NCBI RefSeq assembly: GCF_021739485.1 | Contig: NZ_JAJFNK010000019.1 | Span: 1-64,000, forward strand | Origin: Alicyclobacillus tolerans | Lineage (GTDB): Bacteria > Bacillota > Bacilli > Alicyclobacillales > Alicyclobacillaceae | Reading direction: 5' to 3' | DNA: 64,000 nt | Shown: piece by piece, positions 57,854 to 64,000 of the stretch | Layout: each line of letters starts with the position of its first letter | How positions within the stretch are numbered: position 1 is the stretch's first letter | Translations under genes and position numbers: made by a program | The notes under the pieces: generated by a model | What the model was told of the DNA's origin: nothing | The model's input: the letters and a program-made list of their open reading frames with translations, nothing else | Database searches by the model: none

Positions 57854-57887
57854 ATCAGGGTTTTACCCTAATCGGGTTTTCCCTGAT
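57854..57887. promoter_or_regulatory. Composite dyad operator in front of cydAB
   Basis: The outer arms ATCAGGG (57854-57860) and CCCTGAT (57881-57887) form an inverted repeat. Inside are AGGGTTTTACCCT (57857-57869, perfect arms) and GGGTTTTCCC (57874-57883). This matches the GGG-N4/5-CCC form bound by NreC/NarL-like regulators and recurs upstream of tauE. It could serve cydAB, the divergent sensor gene, or both. Confidence 0.6.
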
Positions 57888-57963
57888 AGGACGCCAGAGG
57901 AAATCGCCGTAGCATGGACTTGCGAAGTCAAAGAAGTCAAAGCGGGAAAGGAGAGAAGGCCCC

Positions 57964-59328
57964 ATGTCACACGTTGTGATGGCAAGGGCGCTGTTCGGAA
58001 TCACGTTGGGCTACCACATTTCGTACGCCACCATCTCCGTGGGCGCCCCATTGTTGATTTTGCTGGCGGAGGTCTTCAGCGTTCGTACGAAAAACCAGTA
58101 CTACCGCCTCTTTGCGAAAAGAGTGACCTTGGTCCTGGTGTTGTTGGTCGGTGTAGGTTTGGTGACGGGCACCACGGTGGCGGTGATGTTGTCGGTGCTG
58201 TGGCCAGGGTTCATGAAGACTGTTGGTCAAGTCATCAACCTTCCGTTTCAAATCGAGGTTTTTGCCTTCATGTTGGAATCCTTGTTTCTTGCCATTTACG
58301 TCTACGGAGGCGATCGGCTGTCGACAACCGCCCGGATCCTTGCCAGTTCCCTCGTGGCCGTCGGAAGTGCGATGTCCGCCCTTTTGATTACAGATGTGAA
58401 CGCATTCATGAACACTCCGACGGGATTTTCGATGCAAGACGGTCAAGTCGTCAATCCCCACCCTTGGCAAGCGATGTTCAATCCGGCGATGCCGACAGAA
58501 CTGACACACGTACTGGTTTCTGCCTACATGGCCGTCGGATTCGTCTTCGCCGCCGCGGCCGCCAAAGGGCTGCTCAAACGCAACGCCTCTGCATTTGAAC
58601 GGGAATACCACCGCCGTACCCTGAAACTAACCATGTCCCTCGGTGGAATCATGGCCGTACTGACGGCGATTGTCGGCGACTTGTCCGGAAAGTTTTTAGC
58701 TCATTATCAACCGGAAAAACTGGCTGCCGCGGAAGGACTGTTTCACACTGTGAAGGGAGCACCGTTGGTTGTCGGCGGCATTGCAGACCCGTCTACACAA
58801 AGTGTCGTTGGCGGTCTGCCGATTCCGAACCTGCTTAGTTTTTTAGCGACGGATCGCTTCAACGGGACGGTTCAAGGTCTCGACGCCTTCCCGAAAGACA
58901 CTTGGCCGCCGCTGGTCGTTCACGTGTTTTTCGACGTCATGGTCTCCATTGGAAGCTTCTCCATTGCCGTTGCGATGGTGTACTTCATTCTCAGCTGGAA
59001 AAACAAGTTTACTCGGGTTCCAAAGTGGCTTCTGCGCGTGATTTTTGTCACCGGATTCCTCGCCATGCTGGGTGTGGAAGATGGTTGGGTATTCGCGGAA
59101 ATCGCCCGTCAGCCGTGGATGATTTACGGTTTGATGACCGTCTCCCAGGCCGTCACGGCTAGCGCTGACGTCGGCTGGATGTTTGCTGGTTTCATGTCCC
59201 TGTTCACGGTGCTGTTAGCCGGAACCATTTGGGCCCTGCGCACGTATTTTCGCCACCATCCTCTGCCCGGTCCGGACGCAGCCAGCAGCGACCCTGCCAA
59301 GACGCCAACGCGGGAGGTGACGGCATGA
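57964..59328 (+). CDS. cydA: Cytochrome bd menaquinol oxidase subunit I
   Basis: 454 aa membrane haem protein reducing O2 to water. Axial and proton-channel residues: H18 (GYHISYA), E98 and E105, H182 (LTHVLVSAYM). The Q-loop is the short type (YQPEKLAAAEGLF, family KLAAxE motif), and the usual GRQPW appears as ARQPW. This resembles the YthA/cyanide-insensitive subgroup rather than E. coli CydA. Bd oxidases resist sulfide, unlike haem-copper oxidases, which fits the neighbouring SQR genes. Confidence 0.94.
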   Translation: MSHVVMARALFGITLGYHISYATISVGAPLLILLAEVFSVRTKNQYYRLFAKRVTLVLVLLVGVGLVTGTTVAVMLSVLWPGFMKTVGQVINLPFQIEVFAFMLESLFLAIYVYGGDRLSTTARILASSLVAVGSAMSALLITDVNAFMNTPTGFSMQDGQVVNPHPWQAMFNPAMPTELTHVLVSAYMAVGFVFAAAAAKGLLKRNASAFEREYHRRTLKLTMSLGGIMAVLTAIVGDLSGKFLAHYQPEKLAAAEGLFHTVKGAPLVVGGIADPSTQSVVGGLPIPNLLSFLATDRFNGTVQGLDAFPKDTWPPLVVHVFFDVMVSIGSFSIAVAMVYFILSWKNKFTRVPKWLLRVIFVTGFLAMLGVEDGWVFAEIARQPWMIYGLMTVSQAVTASADVGWMFAGFMSLFTVLLAGTIWALRTYFRHHPLPGPDAASSDPAKTPTREVTA

Positions 59329-60497
59329 ACTCCGTAACCCTTGGGGCTTCTGTCATATGGTTGTTTGTGCTGATTTACGCGGTGCTAGGGTCCATCGATT
59401 TTGGCTCGAGTTTTTGGCGGTGGCAGTTCAACCGCAGCGGTGACTGGCGCGCCGAGGGCATTGCGTCGACGTACGTCAGCCCGACATGGGAACTCATTAA
59501 CTCCTTTTTAGTGTTGATTCCCGTAACGTTGGTGGGACTGTTTCCGGGCGCCGTGTTCGTTTACGGAAGTGTGCTGTTAATCCCGTCGCTTTTGCTTCTC
59601 GTCTTGATCGCGTTGCGCGGCGCCTACTTACAGTTCGCCTACGCATCGCCCAAAAAGCGCAGCCGGACGGTACGCGTTGCTGGAATCACCGGGCTTTTAC
59701 TGCCAGGAGTGTTTATGAGCGTACTGGCTCTTTCTCAAGGCGGCTACGTCAAAGCGCTGCCGGGAGGATCTGGCATCCCTGCGAGCAGTACCGGAGGTGC
59801 CGGGACTGCCGCTCAGACGCCGCATGGCGTGTTTTCGCTCGACGTCATCCATTTCTTCACCAGCCCTGTGGTTTACCTGTTCATCGCCTTTGGCATCAGT
59901 CTTTCGCTGTACCTGTCTGCTCTGTTTTTGGCCCGATACGCCTACCTTGGAGGCGACCTTGCGGCTTATGAATCCTTCCGGCGCAAGGCCATTTGGATGG
60001 GTCCAATCAGCCTTTTCACCGGAGTGCTGTCCTTGGTGGCACCAACGCCGGAAAGTGCATATATGTGGCACCGACTCCTCGGCTTGTGGCCCATAGCGCT
60101 GTTTTCTGCGGCGGCGTTTACCGCAGGTTACCTCTCCTTGTGGGGGGGCCAAAGAAGGCTGTCTCAAGGTAACCCCCGGGACCCTCACATGGATGCGTCA
60201 AAACACCGCGACAACCGGCGCAAGGGTACAGGCCGCCCACAATGGGCCTTAGTGTTTACACTGTTGCAAGTGATCGCAGCGCACTGGATGTACGGGGCCG
60301 CGCATGCAGGTTATTGGTTGTATCCGTACGCCGATTTCACCGGGACGGCATCGAACCCGACTATGTTCCATGCTACCTTGGTCGTTCTCGGTCTCGGGAC
60401 GCTTGTGCTCATTCCTGGATTCTTATGGTTCCGACGGCTGTTTATCAACAACGCCGAGTACGCAGCAAAGCACTCCCGCTTTCGCGAAACGCATTAA
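59325..60497 (+). CDS. cydB: Cytochrome bd menaquinol oxidase subunit II
   Basis: 390 aa, nine or so transmembrane helices. Family motifs: LGSIDFGSSFWRWQF near residue 23 and SPTWELINSFLVLIPV. ATG 59325 overlaps the cydA stop (ATGA) and follows GGGAGGTGACGGC, so the two are coupled. An inserted loop rich in Gly/Ser/Thr (residues about 155-172) and a basic loop near 290 (KHRDNRRKGTGR) are lineage-specific. No cydC/cydD assembly genes are adjacent. Confidence 0.94.
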   Translation: MNSVTLGASVIWLFVLIYAVLGSIDFGSSFWRWQFNRSGDWRAEGIASTYVSPTWELINSFLVLIPVTLVGLFPGAVFVYGSVLLIPSLLLLVLIALRGAYLQFAYASPKKRSRTVRVAGITGLLLPGVFMSVLALSQGGYVKALPGGSGIPASSTGGAGTAAQTPHGVFSLDVIHFFTSPVVYLFIAFGISLSLYLSALFLARYAYLGGDLAAYESFRRKAIWMGPISLFTGVLSLVAPTPESAYMWHRLLGLWPIALFSAAAFTAGYLSLWGGQRRLSQGNPRDPHMDASKHRDNRRKGTGRPQWALVFTLLQVIAAHWMYGAAHAGYWLYPYADFTGTASNPTMFHATLVVLGLGTLVLIPGFLWFRRLFINNAEYAAKHSRFRETH

Positions 60498-60603
60498 CGT
60501 GGATCTCATGCGCGAACACCACGGCGGTGACAAAAGTACAGGTAAGGCCATCGCATTATTAAGAGCATCGCAGTAAGACCTTGCCTTTTTCACGAGCGAC
60601 ATC

Positions 60604-60666
60604 CATAGGGGAACGGACGATTCGACGGACGTCAAAGCCGTCAAGTTCCCGCCCGTTCCCCCTATG
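60604..60666 (+). other. Large imperfect hairpin after cydAB
   Basis: CATAGGGGAACGG (60604-60616) can pair with CCGTTCCCCCTATG (60653-60666, one bulged C), enclosing GACGG/CCGTC. No T-run follows, so it may be an mRNA-stabilising or processing structure, or a Rho-type end, rather than an intrinsic terminator. Confidence 0.45.
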
Positions 60667-60773
60667 CCAGCGCCAAAGTAAACCGCTGTTCAGTAAGATG
60701 AGCCATTCGGCCTTAGTGAGGTATAGTCGTGCCGATGCCGGGGTAAATTACGCATCGGATCAGGAGGAATCAA

Positions 60774-60881
60774 TTGGGAACCATTGGAGGTAGAATCACT
60801 GTGTGGCTCTTTATTGGGTTGTTTTCGTGGAATTTTTTACAACACTTCCACTGGGAATTTCTTCAACACGCCGTGTACTAA
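60774..60881 (+). CDS. Possible 35-aa membrane-associated peptide
   Basis: TTG 60774 is preceded by AGGAGG at 6 bases, a near-perfect ribosome binding site; an inner GTG at 60801 also has GGAGGT upstream. The product has a hydrophobic stretch (ITVWLFIGLFSW) and then FLQHFHWEFLQH, in which FLQH is repeated in an aromatic/His-rich helix. Located 276 bp after cydB. A role as a small oxidase accessory subunit is only a guess. Not recognised as CydX or CydS. Confidence 0.45.
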   Translation: MGTIGGRITVWLFIGLFSWNFLQHFHWEFLQHAVY

Positions 60882-61071
60882 CACGAACATGCCCCTGTCG
60901 TGAAGCCCATACGCATCCCTATCCCCGGCGCCGTGACATTTCTGATCAAATACAGCCGCGATCGAACAGGACAACACCATCGTCGTTCAGCTCTCCTCAA
61001 AAAATCTTCAAGGAAATTTCAATATACGTCAGATAGACTAGGACCATTCTGAGTTCGAAGGATGGCAGGCC

Positions 61072-61158
61072 ATGGGTAATCCGAAAGTCGTCATCACAGT
61101 TCTCGCAGTGGTCTGTTTTCTGTTTGTGATACTGGTCAGTCAGCTGCATTTGAACTAG
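61072..61158 (+). CDS. Possible 28-aa single-span membrane peptide
   Basis: ATG 61072 has AAGGATGG 6 bases upstream. The product is MGNPK, one hydrophobic helix (VVITVLAVVCFLFVILVS) and QLHLN. Size and topology resemble small accessory subunits of membrane complexes such as CydS/CydX, and it follows cydAB by 575 bp, but there is no clear sequence match. Confidence 0.5.
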   Translation: MGNPKVVITVLAVVCFLFVILVSQLHLN

Positions 61159-61217
61159 ACCCTGAAGAGGTGGATGCCCGGCGTGGGAAATCTTTCAAGT
61201 CATGGGAGGTGCAAGTC

Positions 61218-61403
61218 ATGACAGAACACGTCCATTGGGAATTTGATTCCGTTTGCCCGAAGTGCGATAAGGTCAATCACATTACGGCACCCGTTGGAGA
61301 AACGGTCGTCCGTGTGCATTGTGAACACTGCGCTCACGGGTATGAATATACACATATTGTGACGGAGCACCAGACGGTAGAAGACGAAAAAGGCAACGGT
61401 TAA
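61218..61403 (+). CDS. Small zinc-ribbon protein
   Basis: 61 aa with CPKC (C12-x2-C15) and CEHC (C34-x2-C37), a compact zinc ribbon or rubredoxin-like knuckle pair, followed by an acidic tail (VEDEKGNG). ATG 61218 follows GGGAGGTG at 6-7 bases. Function unknown; it could bind zinc or nucleic acid. It lies 60 bp after the 28-aa gene and may share its transcript. Confidence 0.7.
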   Translation: MTEHVHWEFDSVCPKCDKVNHITAPVGETVVRVHCEHCAHGYEYTHIVTEHQTVEDEKGNG

Positions 61404-61744
61404 GTATATTACATCTGCAAATCTGCAAGGCGCTGTCCCATGCAATCATCACATGGGTGCAGCGCCTTGTTTCGCAATGAAGTCAATTCACCGCGGTCGT
61501 CGATGAATCCGGATTGAACTCGCGTGAAGTGGATTGCCTCTCAAGGTTGTTTGAAGGACAGACGATTCGGAACGCGCGGTTGAGTTCCCCTCATTTCTAT
61601 CTCCTCATTCCTTCATAGTTTGCGAGGCGTATGCCTCACCGTAAACGGGAGGCTTGTGCACCGTCAGCACGGAAGCATCCTGCTCCTGCCTCCGCCACAA
61701 ACCCTGCTCGCCGCACGTCCTCATGCCTGCATCTGGGCTTTTAC
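61404..61744. other. Intergenic region with terminator-like hairpin
   Basis: A strong hairpin AAGGCGCTG/CAGCGCCTT with inner CCCATG/CATGGG pairing spans 61427-61468 and is followed by GTTTCG; it probably ends the zinc-ribbon transcript. The rest (61474-61744) has no gene and nothing else I recognise. The convergent MFS gene ends at its right border. Confidence 0.65.
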
Positions 61745-63046
61745 TTAGGCCAAAGCTGAAGAGGCGCACTGCGGATTTTGTTCCGCCAACCGCCTAGTGT
61801 GCACGTGGGGTACGATGACCTGATACAGCACTACGGCGATGAACCCGAATGTCAAACTCAGGACCCCCATTCCCCACACAGGCAGGTACGCTCCAACGAC
61901 CACACCCAAGGAGGCTAATACGCGCGATCCCCCGAAGGTCATCCCATTGACAGCCAAGTACGAACTGCGCGCATGGACCGGAGCCAGGTCGCCAAGGTAG
62001 GCCTGGCGCACCGGCACCGAATAAACCTCTCCGAGAGTGGAAAACAACATGAGCAGTGCTAATGCGGCCGGAGATTGAGTCAAAATCATCAGAGTGTAGC
62101 CCATTACGTTAAACAGCACCCCAATGAACAACACGGTTCGCTCCGAAGACCTCTGTGCCAGCCTGGTCGCCAATCCAGCGAACAACACGACAAGCACGGT
62201 GTTCTCGGTTTGCAAAAGACCGATCATTTTCACCCCGTCCACGTGAAATAGCGGGTGCCCGAACAACTGCATCACTTGTTCCCTAAGGTGACTCTCGAGG
62301 TGAATGCCGATGTAGTTCGGAAGTTGAAATTCAACGGCCATCCCCAGCATGCCCGCTAAGGTGTAAGTCAAAAACGTCTTATCCTTCAAGACTCCCGCAT
62401 AGCTGCGAACGATTCCAAATAACATCGGTACTCTGGAAGCAGAATCGAGCCGCTCGCTGCCTTCAGATGGAGGCCGGTACGTTTCCTGAATCCAAACGAT
62501 GGTCGTGATGAGCGTGATCACCAACACGACAGCTCCAGCGGCAAACAGTTCGAAGCGAAAAGACTCAAACAGCGCTGCACCGAGACTGGCGCCAAGAGCC
62601 ATGGTCAGGTTAAACATCCAGTAGAACAATCCGTATACGTACTGCCGTTGTGAAGGTTCGGTGACGTCGAGAAGCATCGCCTCATCGGCAGGACCGTAAA
62701 CTCCCCAGCAAACATTGGTGATCATGAAGCTGGCAAAAGTCAGCCCAGGCGAATTCAACCAGGGGCTGTTGCCTGCGGCCATGGCCAAGTACGCGATCAA
62801 AAACACCAACTCAGACAAAATCATCAGCTTGCGGCGGCCAATCCGGTCCGCATAGTAACCGCCGACCAAACCGCTGAGCAAGCTGGCCGCAATACTGACA
62901 GTCAGCAACACCCCGGCGAGCGCACTGCCAAAGTTTTTAGCAAAGTATATTGCCATAAAAGGCGTGGTCGTCGCTTGTGCAGTTCCGAACAAAAACATGA
63001 CAAAAATGCGGATTTTTACGATTCGGTGCAGGTCGTTGAATTTCAA
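61745..63046 (-). CDS. MFS transporter, 12-helix
   Basis: 433 aa. N-terminal half: GTAQATTTPFMAIYFAKNFG in helix 1 and GGYYADRIGRRKLM (motif A, G-x3-D-R-x-GRR-x). The second half has a repeat-type LSTLGEVYSVPVRQAYLGDL. It resembles the YttB/MdfA-like drug-efflux or unknown-substrate MFS_1 group. TTG 63046, with GGGGAGAG 6 bases upstream, is preferred over ATG 63163, whose extra 39 codons read through a terminator hairpin. Substrate unknown. Its leader contains two terminators. Confidence 0.85.
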   Translation of the reverse strand: MKFNDLHRIVKIRIFVMFLFGTAQATTTPFMAIYFAKNFGSALAGVLLTVSIAASLLSGLVGGYYADRIGRRKLMILSELVFLIAYLAMAAGNSPWLNSPGLTFASFMITNVCWGVYGPADEAMLLDVTEPSQRQYVYGLFYWMFNLTMALGASLGAALFESFRFELFAAGAVVLVITLITTIVWIQETYRPPSEGSERLDSASRVPMLFGIVRSYAGVLKDKTFLTYTLAGMLGMAVEFQLPNYIGIHLESHLREQVMQLFGHPLFHVDGVKMIGLLQTENTVLVVLFAGLATRLAQRSSERTVLFIGVLFNVMGYTLMILTQSPAALALLMLFSTLGEVYSVPVRQAYLGDLAPVHARSSYLAVNGMTFGGSRVLASLGVVVGAYLPVWGMGVLSLTFGFIAVVLYQVIVPHVHTRRLAEQNPQCASSALA

Positions 63047-63098
63047 TGCAATCTCTCCCCGTTTTCCACGCCAGCCGTTGCGCAGCTTTACAGGCCGC

Positions 63099-63123
63099 AA
63101 AAAAGCCACGGCTTCACCGTGGC
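63099..63123 (-). terminator. Second terminator in the MFS gene leader
   Basis: GCCACGG/CCGTGGC hairpin followed by six T residues on the minus strand, only about 50 bp before the MFS start. An unconditional stop here would silence the gene, so it may be an attenuator. Confidence 0.75.
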
Positions 63124-63206
63124 CTCGACAGCATGCGATGGACGGGATACGGGTCCGTTTCAAGCACTCTTGCTGCGTTTCAAACGGTTTCGCTGCATCC
63201 CAAGCG

Positions 63207-63235
63207 AAAAAAGGCCACGGGGCTTGCCCGTAGCC
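63207..63235 (-). terminator. First terminator in the MFS gene leader
   Basis: GGCTACGGG pairs with CCCCGTGGCC around a CAAG loop, followed by six T residues on the minus strand. It is 108 bp upstream of the second, similar terminator. The DNA between them can form CCGTTT/AAACGG structures. The rest of 63236-63451 holds no gene that I can see. Confidence 0.7.
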
Positions 63236-63451
63236 TGAAAGCGCCGTAAAGCGCGCGATTTTTTACCGGCTGACGTGGACAAGTCTTCGACGAATGTGCA
63301 ATTGTGCATCCTTGTGTGGAGTATGCATGCTCGCAATTCTCACTTGTCCCTCATCCTTTCTAAACAATTTACATGCATGAGTATAAAGGAAACGCGTTGG
63401 GGCAGCAACACCAAATTGAAAAAAACTACGCCATGGAGCGATACGGCCCCA

Positions 63452-63528
63452 TCAAATCTCCGTCAAATCTCCGTCAAATCTCCGTCAAATCTCCGTCAAA
63501 TCTCCGTCAAATCTCCGTCAAATCTCCG
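63452..63528. repeat. 11-bp tandem repeat, seven copies
   Basis: Seven perfect copies of TCAAATCTCCG. The last copy (63518-63528) contains the stop codon and last sense codons of the reductase gene at the right edge, so the array starts inside that gene and extends downstream of it. Confidence 0.95.
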
Positions 63529-64000
63529 TCTGAGCCGATTGGGCCAAATACCGGATGAGCGCAGAATGGTCTTCGTCGCCCATTCCTTGTGCAATTAACG
63601 CGTTCATCATCTCGCCCACCAAGGCCGTTCCAGGCAAGGAGACTCCCGCGGAACGCGCTGTCTCCAAGGCAATCGCGAGGTCCTTGCGGTGCAGCTTGAC
63701 GCGAAAGCCCGGGTCATACCGGTGCTCCAGGGCCCGTTTGCCGTGCAAGTCGAGGATGCGGCTTTGCGCGAATCCTCCTAACAGGGCGTCCCGAACCTTC
63801 GCCGGGTCGACGCCGGATTTGGCAGCCAAAGTTAAGGCTTCTCCCACCGCTTCAATCGTCAAAGCGACCACCACCTGATTGCATGCCTTGGCCACCTGCC
63901 CAGCACCCGCTTCTCCAATCCGGACGATGTTTTTGCCGATCGCGTTGAACACCGGCATCGCGCGCTCAAAAGCCTGTGCACTCCCTCCCACCATGATGGA
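63518..64000 (-). CDS. 3-hydroxyisobutyrate/tartronate-semialdehyde reductase family protein, C-terminal part
   Basis: Partial: the gene enters from beyond the right edge; 160 codons are visible. The sequence from IMVGG onwards is the dehydrogenase half: GEAGAGQVAKACNQVVVALTIEAVGEAL contains the catalytic Lys (K in QVAKACNQ), and GFRVKLHRKDLAIAL is the second conserved block. It resembles GarR/GlxR (2-hydroxy-3-oxopropionate reductase) in spacing and in the SALIRYLAQ end. The NAD(P)-binding N-terminus is off the window, so cofactor and exact substrate cannot be judged. The stop lies in the 11-bp tandem repeat. Confidence 0.88.
   Translation of the reverse strand, partial: SIMVGGSAQAFERAMPVFNAIGKNIVRIGEAGAGQVAKACNQVVVALTIEAVGEALTLAAKSGVDPAKVRDALLGGFAQSRILDLHGKRALEHRYDPGFRVKLHRKDLAIALETARSAGVSLPGTALVGEMMNALIAQGMGDEDHSALIRYLAQSAQTEI

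Noticed and set aside
63047-63300. Cyclic-di-GMP, guanidine or SAM riboswitch in the MFS leader
   Set aside because: Short matches such as GGCTACGGG occur, but the conserved cores of these classes are missing.
51028-64000. Phage or recombinase genes expected in a skin-type element
   Set aside because: I looked for serine recombinase, integrase, terminase and structural genes on both strands and saw none in this part; the recombinase may lie near the other half of sigK.
51051-64000. 3' half of sigK (regions 3-4) within the window
   Set aside because: The only sigma-like or LuxR-type helix-turn-helix found to the right is the response regulator at 55716-56384; the ECF factor at 32962 is unrelated to SigK.

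Overview
The window reads as chromosome of a spore-forming, aerobic, menaquinone-using Bacillota, most likely Alicyclobacillus or a close relative. The evidence is mid-50s GC content, strong AGGAGG-type ribosome binding sites with many GTG/TTG starts, spore-coat-type genes (YheC/YheD ATP-grasp, CotSA-like glycosyltransferase), a sigK gene, a Bacillus-type FadR-Etf cluster and a sufCDSUB operon. I see no rRNA, tRNA, CRISPR array, transposase or recombinase.

Layout. 0-9 kb: M24 peptidase, spore-coat ATP-grasp and glycosyltransferase, ispH, inositol monophosphatase, and an S9 peptidase broken by a frameshift. 9-12.2 kb: copper operon csoR-copA-copZ with a CsoR operator inside its promoter. 12.3-17.2 kb: aspartase/fumarase-type lyase, UbiB-like kinase, and a fluoride riboswitch in front of two fluC genes. 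17.3-23.6 kb: small hypothetical genes, fadR-etfB-etfA with a FadR box, a repeat-rich gene-free stretch, a thioredoxin-like protein and a peroxiredoxin. 23.6-31.5 kb: Fe-S biogenesis (IscR-like Rrf2, Rieske protein, sufB-U-S-D-C, DUF59 protein) and alanine dehydrogenase. 31.5-48 kb: ECF sigma/membrane-protein pair, APC permease, pyrD, fabI, sodA, HD nucleotidase, isoaspartyl dipeptidase, RNase Z, sugar transporter with beta-glucosidase, SGNH hydrolase, methyltransferase. 48-50.4 kb: GntR regulator and DHA2 drug exporter.

The most striking part begins at 50.6 kb. A sigK gene with mother-cell-type promoter and pro-sequence loses all homology exactly at the GGAAATGAG codons (51020-51028), the place where the skin element splits sigK in Bacillus subtilis. 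The 3' half is not in the window. To the right lies at least 13 kb that would then be inside, or at the edge of, a sigK-intervening element. It carries a coherent sulfide-handling module: TauE-type exporter, sulfide:quinone oxidoreductase, a rhodanese/persulfide-dioxygenase fusion, a NarL-type two-component system whose sensor has a cysteine cluster in its PAS region, and cytochrome bd oxidase (a sulfide-insensitive terminal oxidase type). A similar GGG-N4/5-CC(C) dyad lies upstream of both the exporter/oxidoreductase genes and cydAB, so the two-component system probably controls both. Tiny membrane-protein genes follow cydAB.

The window ends with an MFS transporter whose leader holds two terminators in series, an 11-bp tandem repeat, and the 3' end of a tartronate-semialdehyde/hydroxyisobutyrate-type reductase cut by the right edge. 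All functions are read from motifs and family knowledge; no database search was run.
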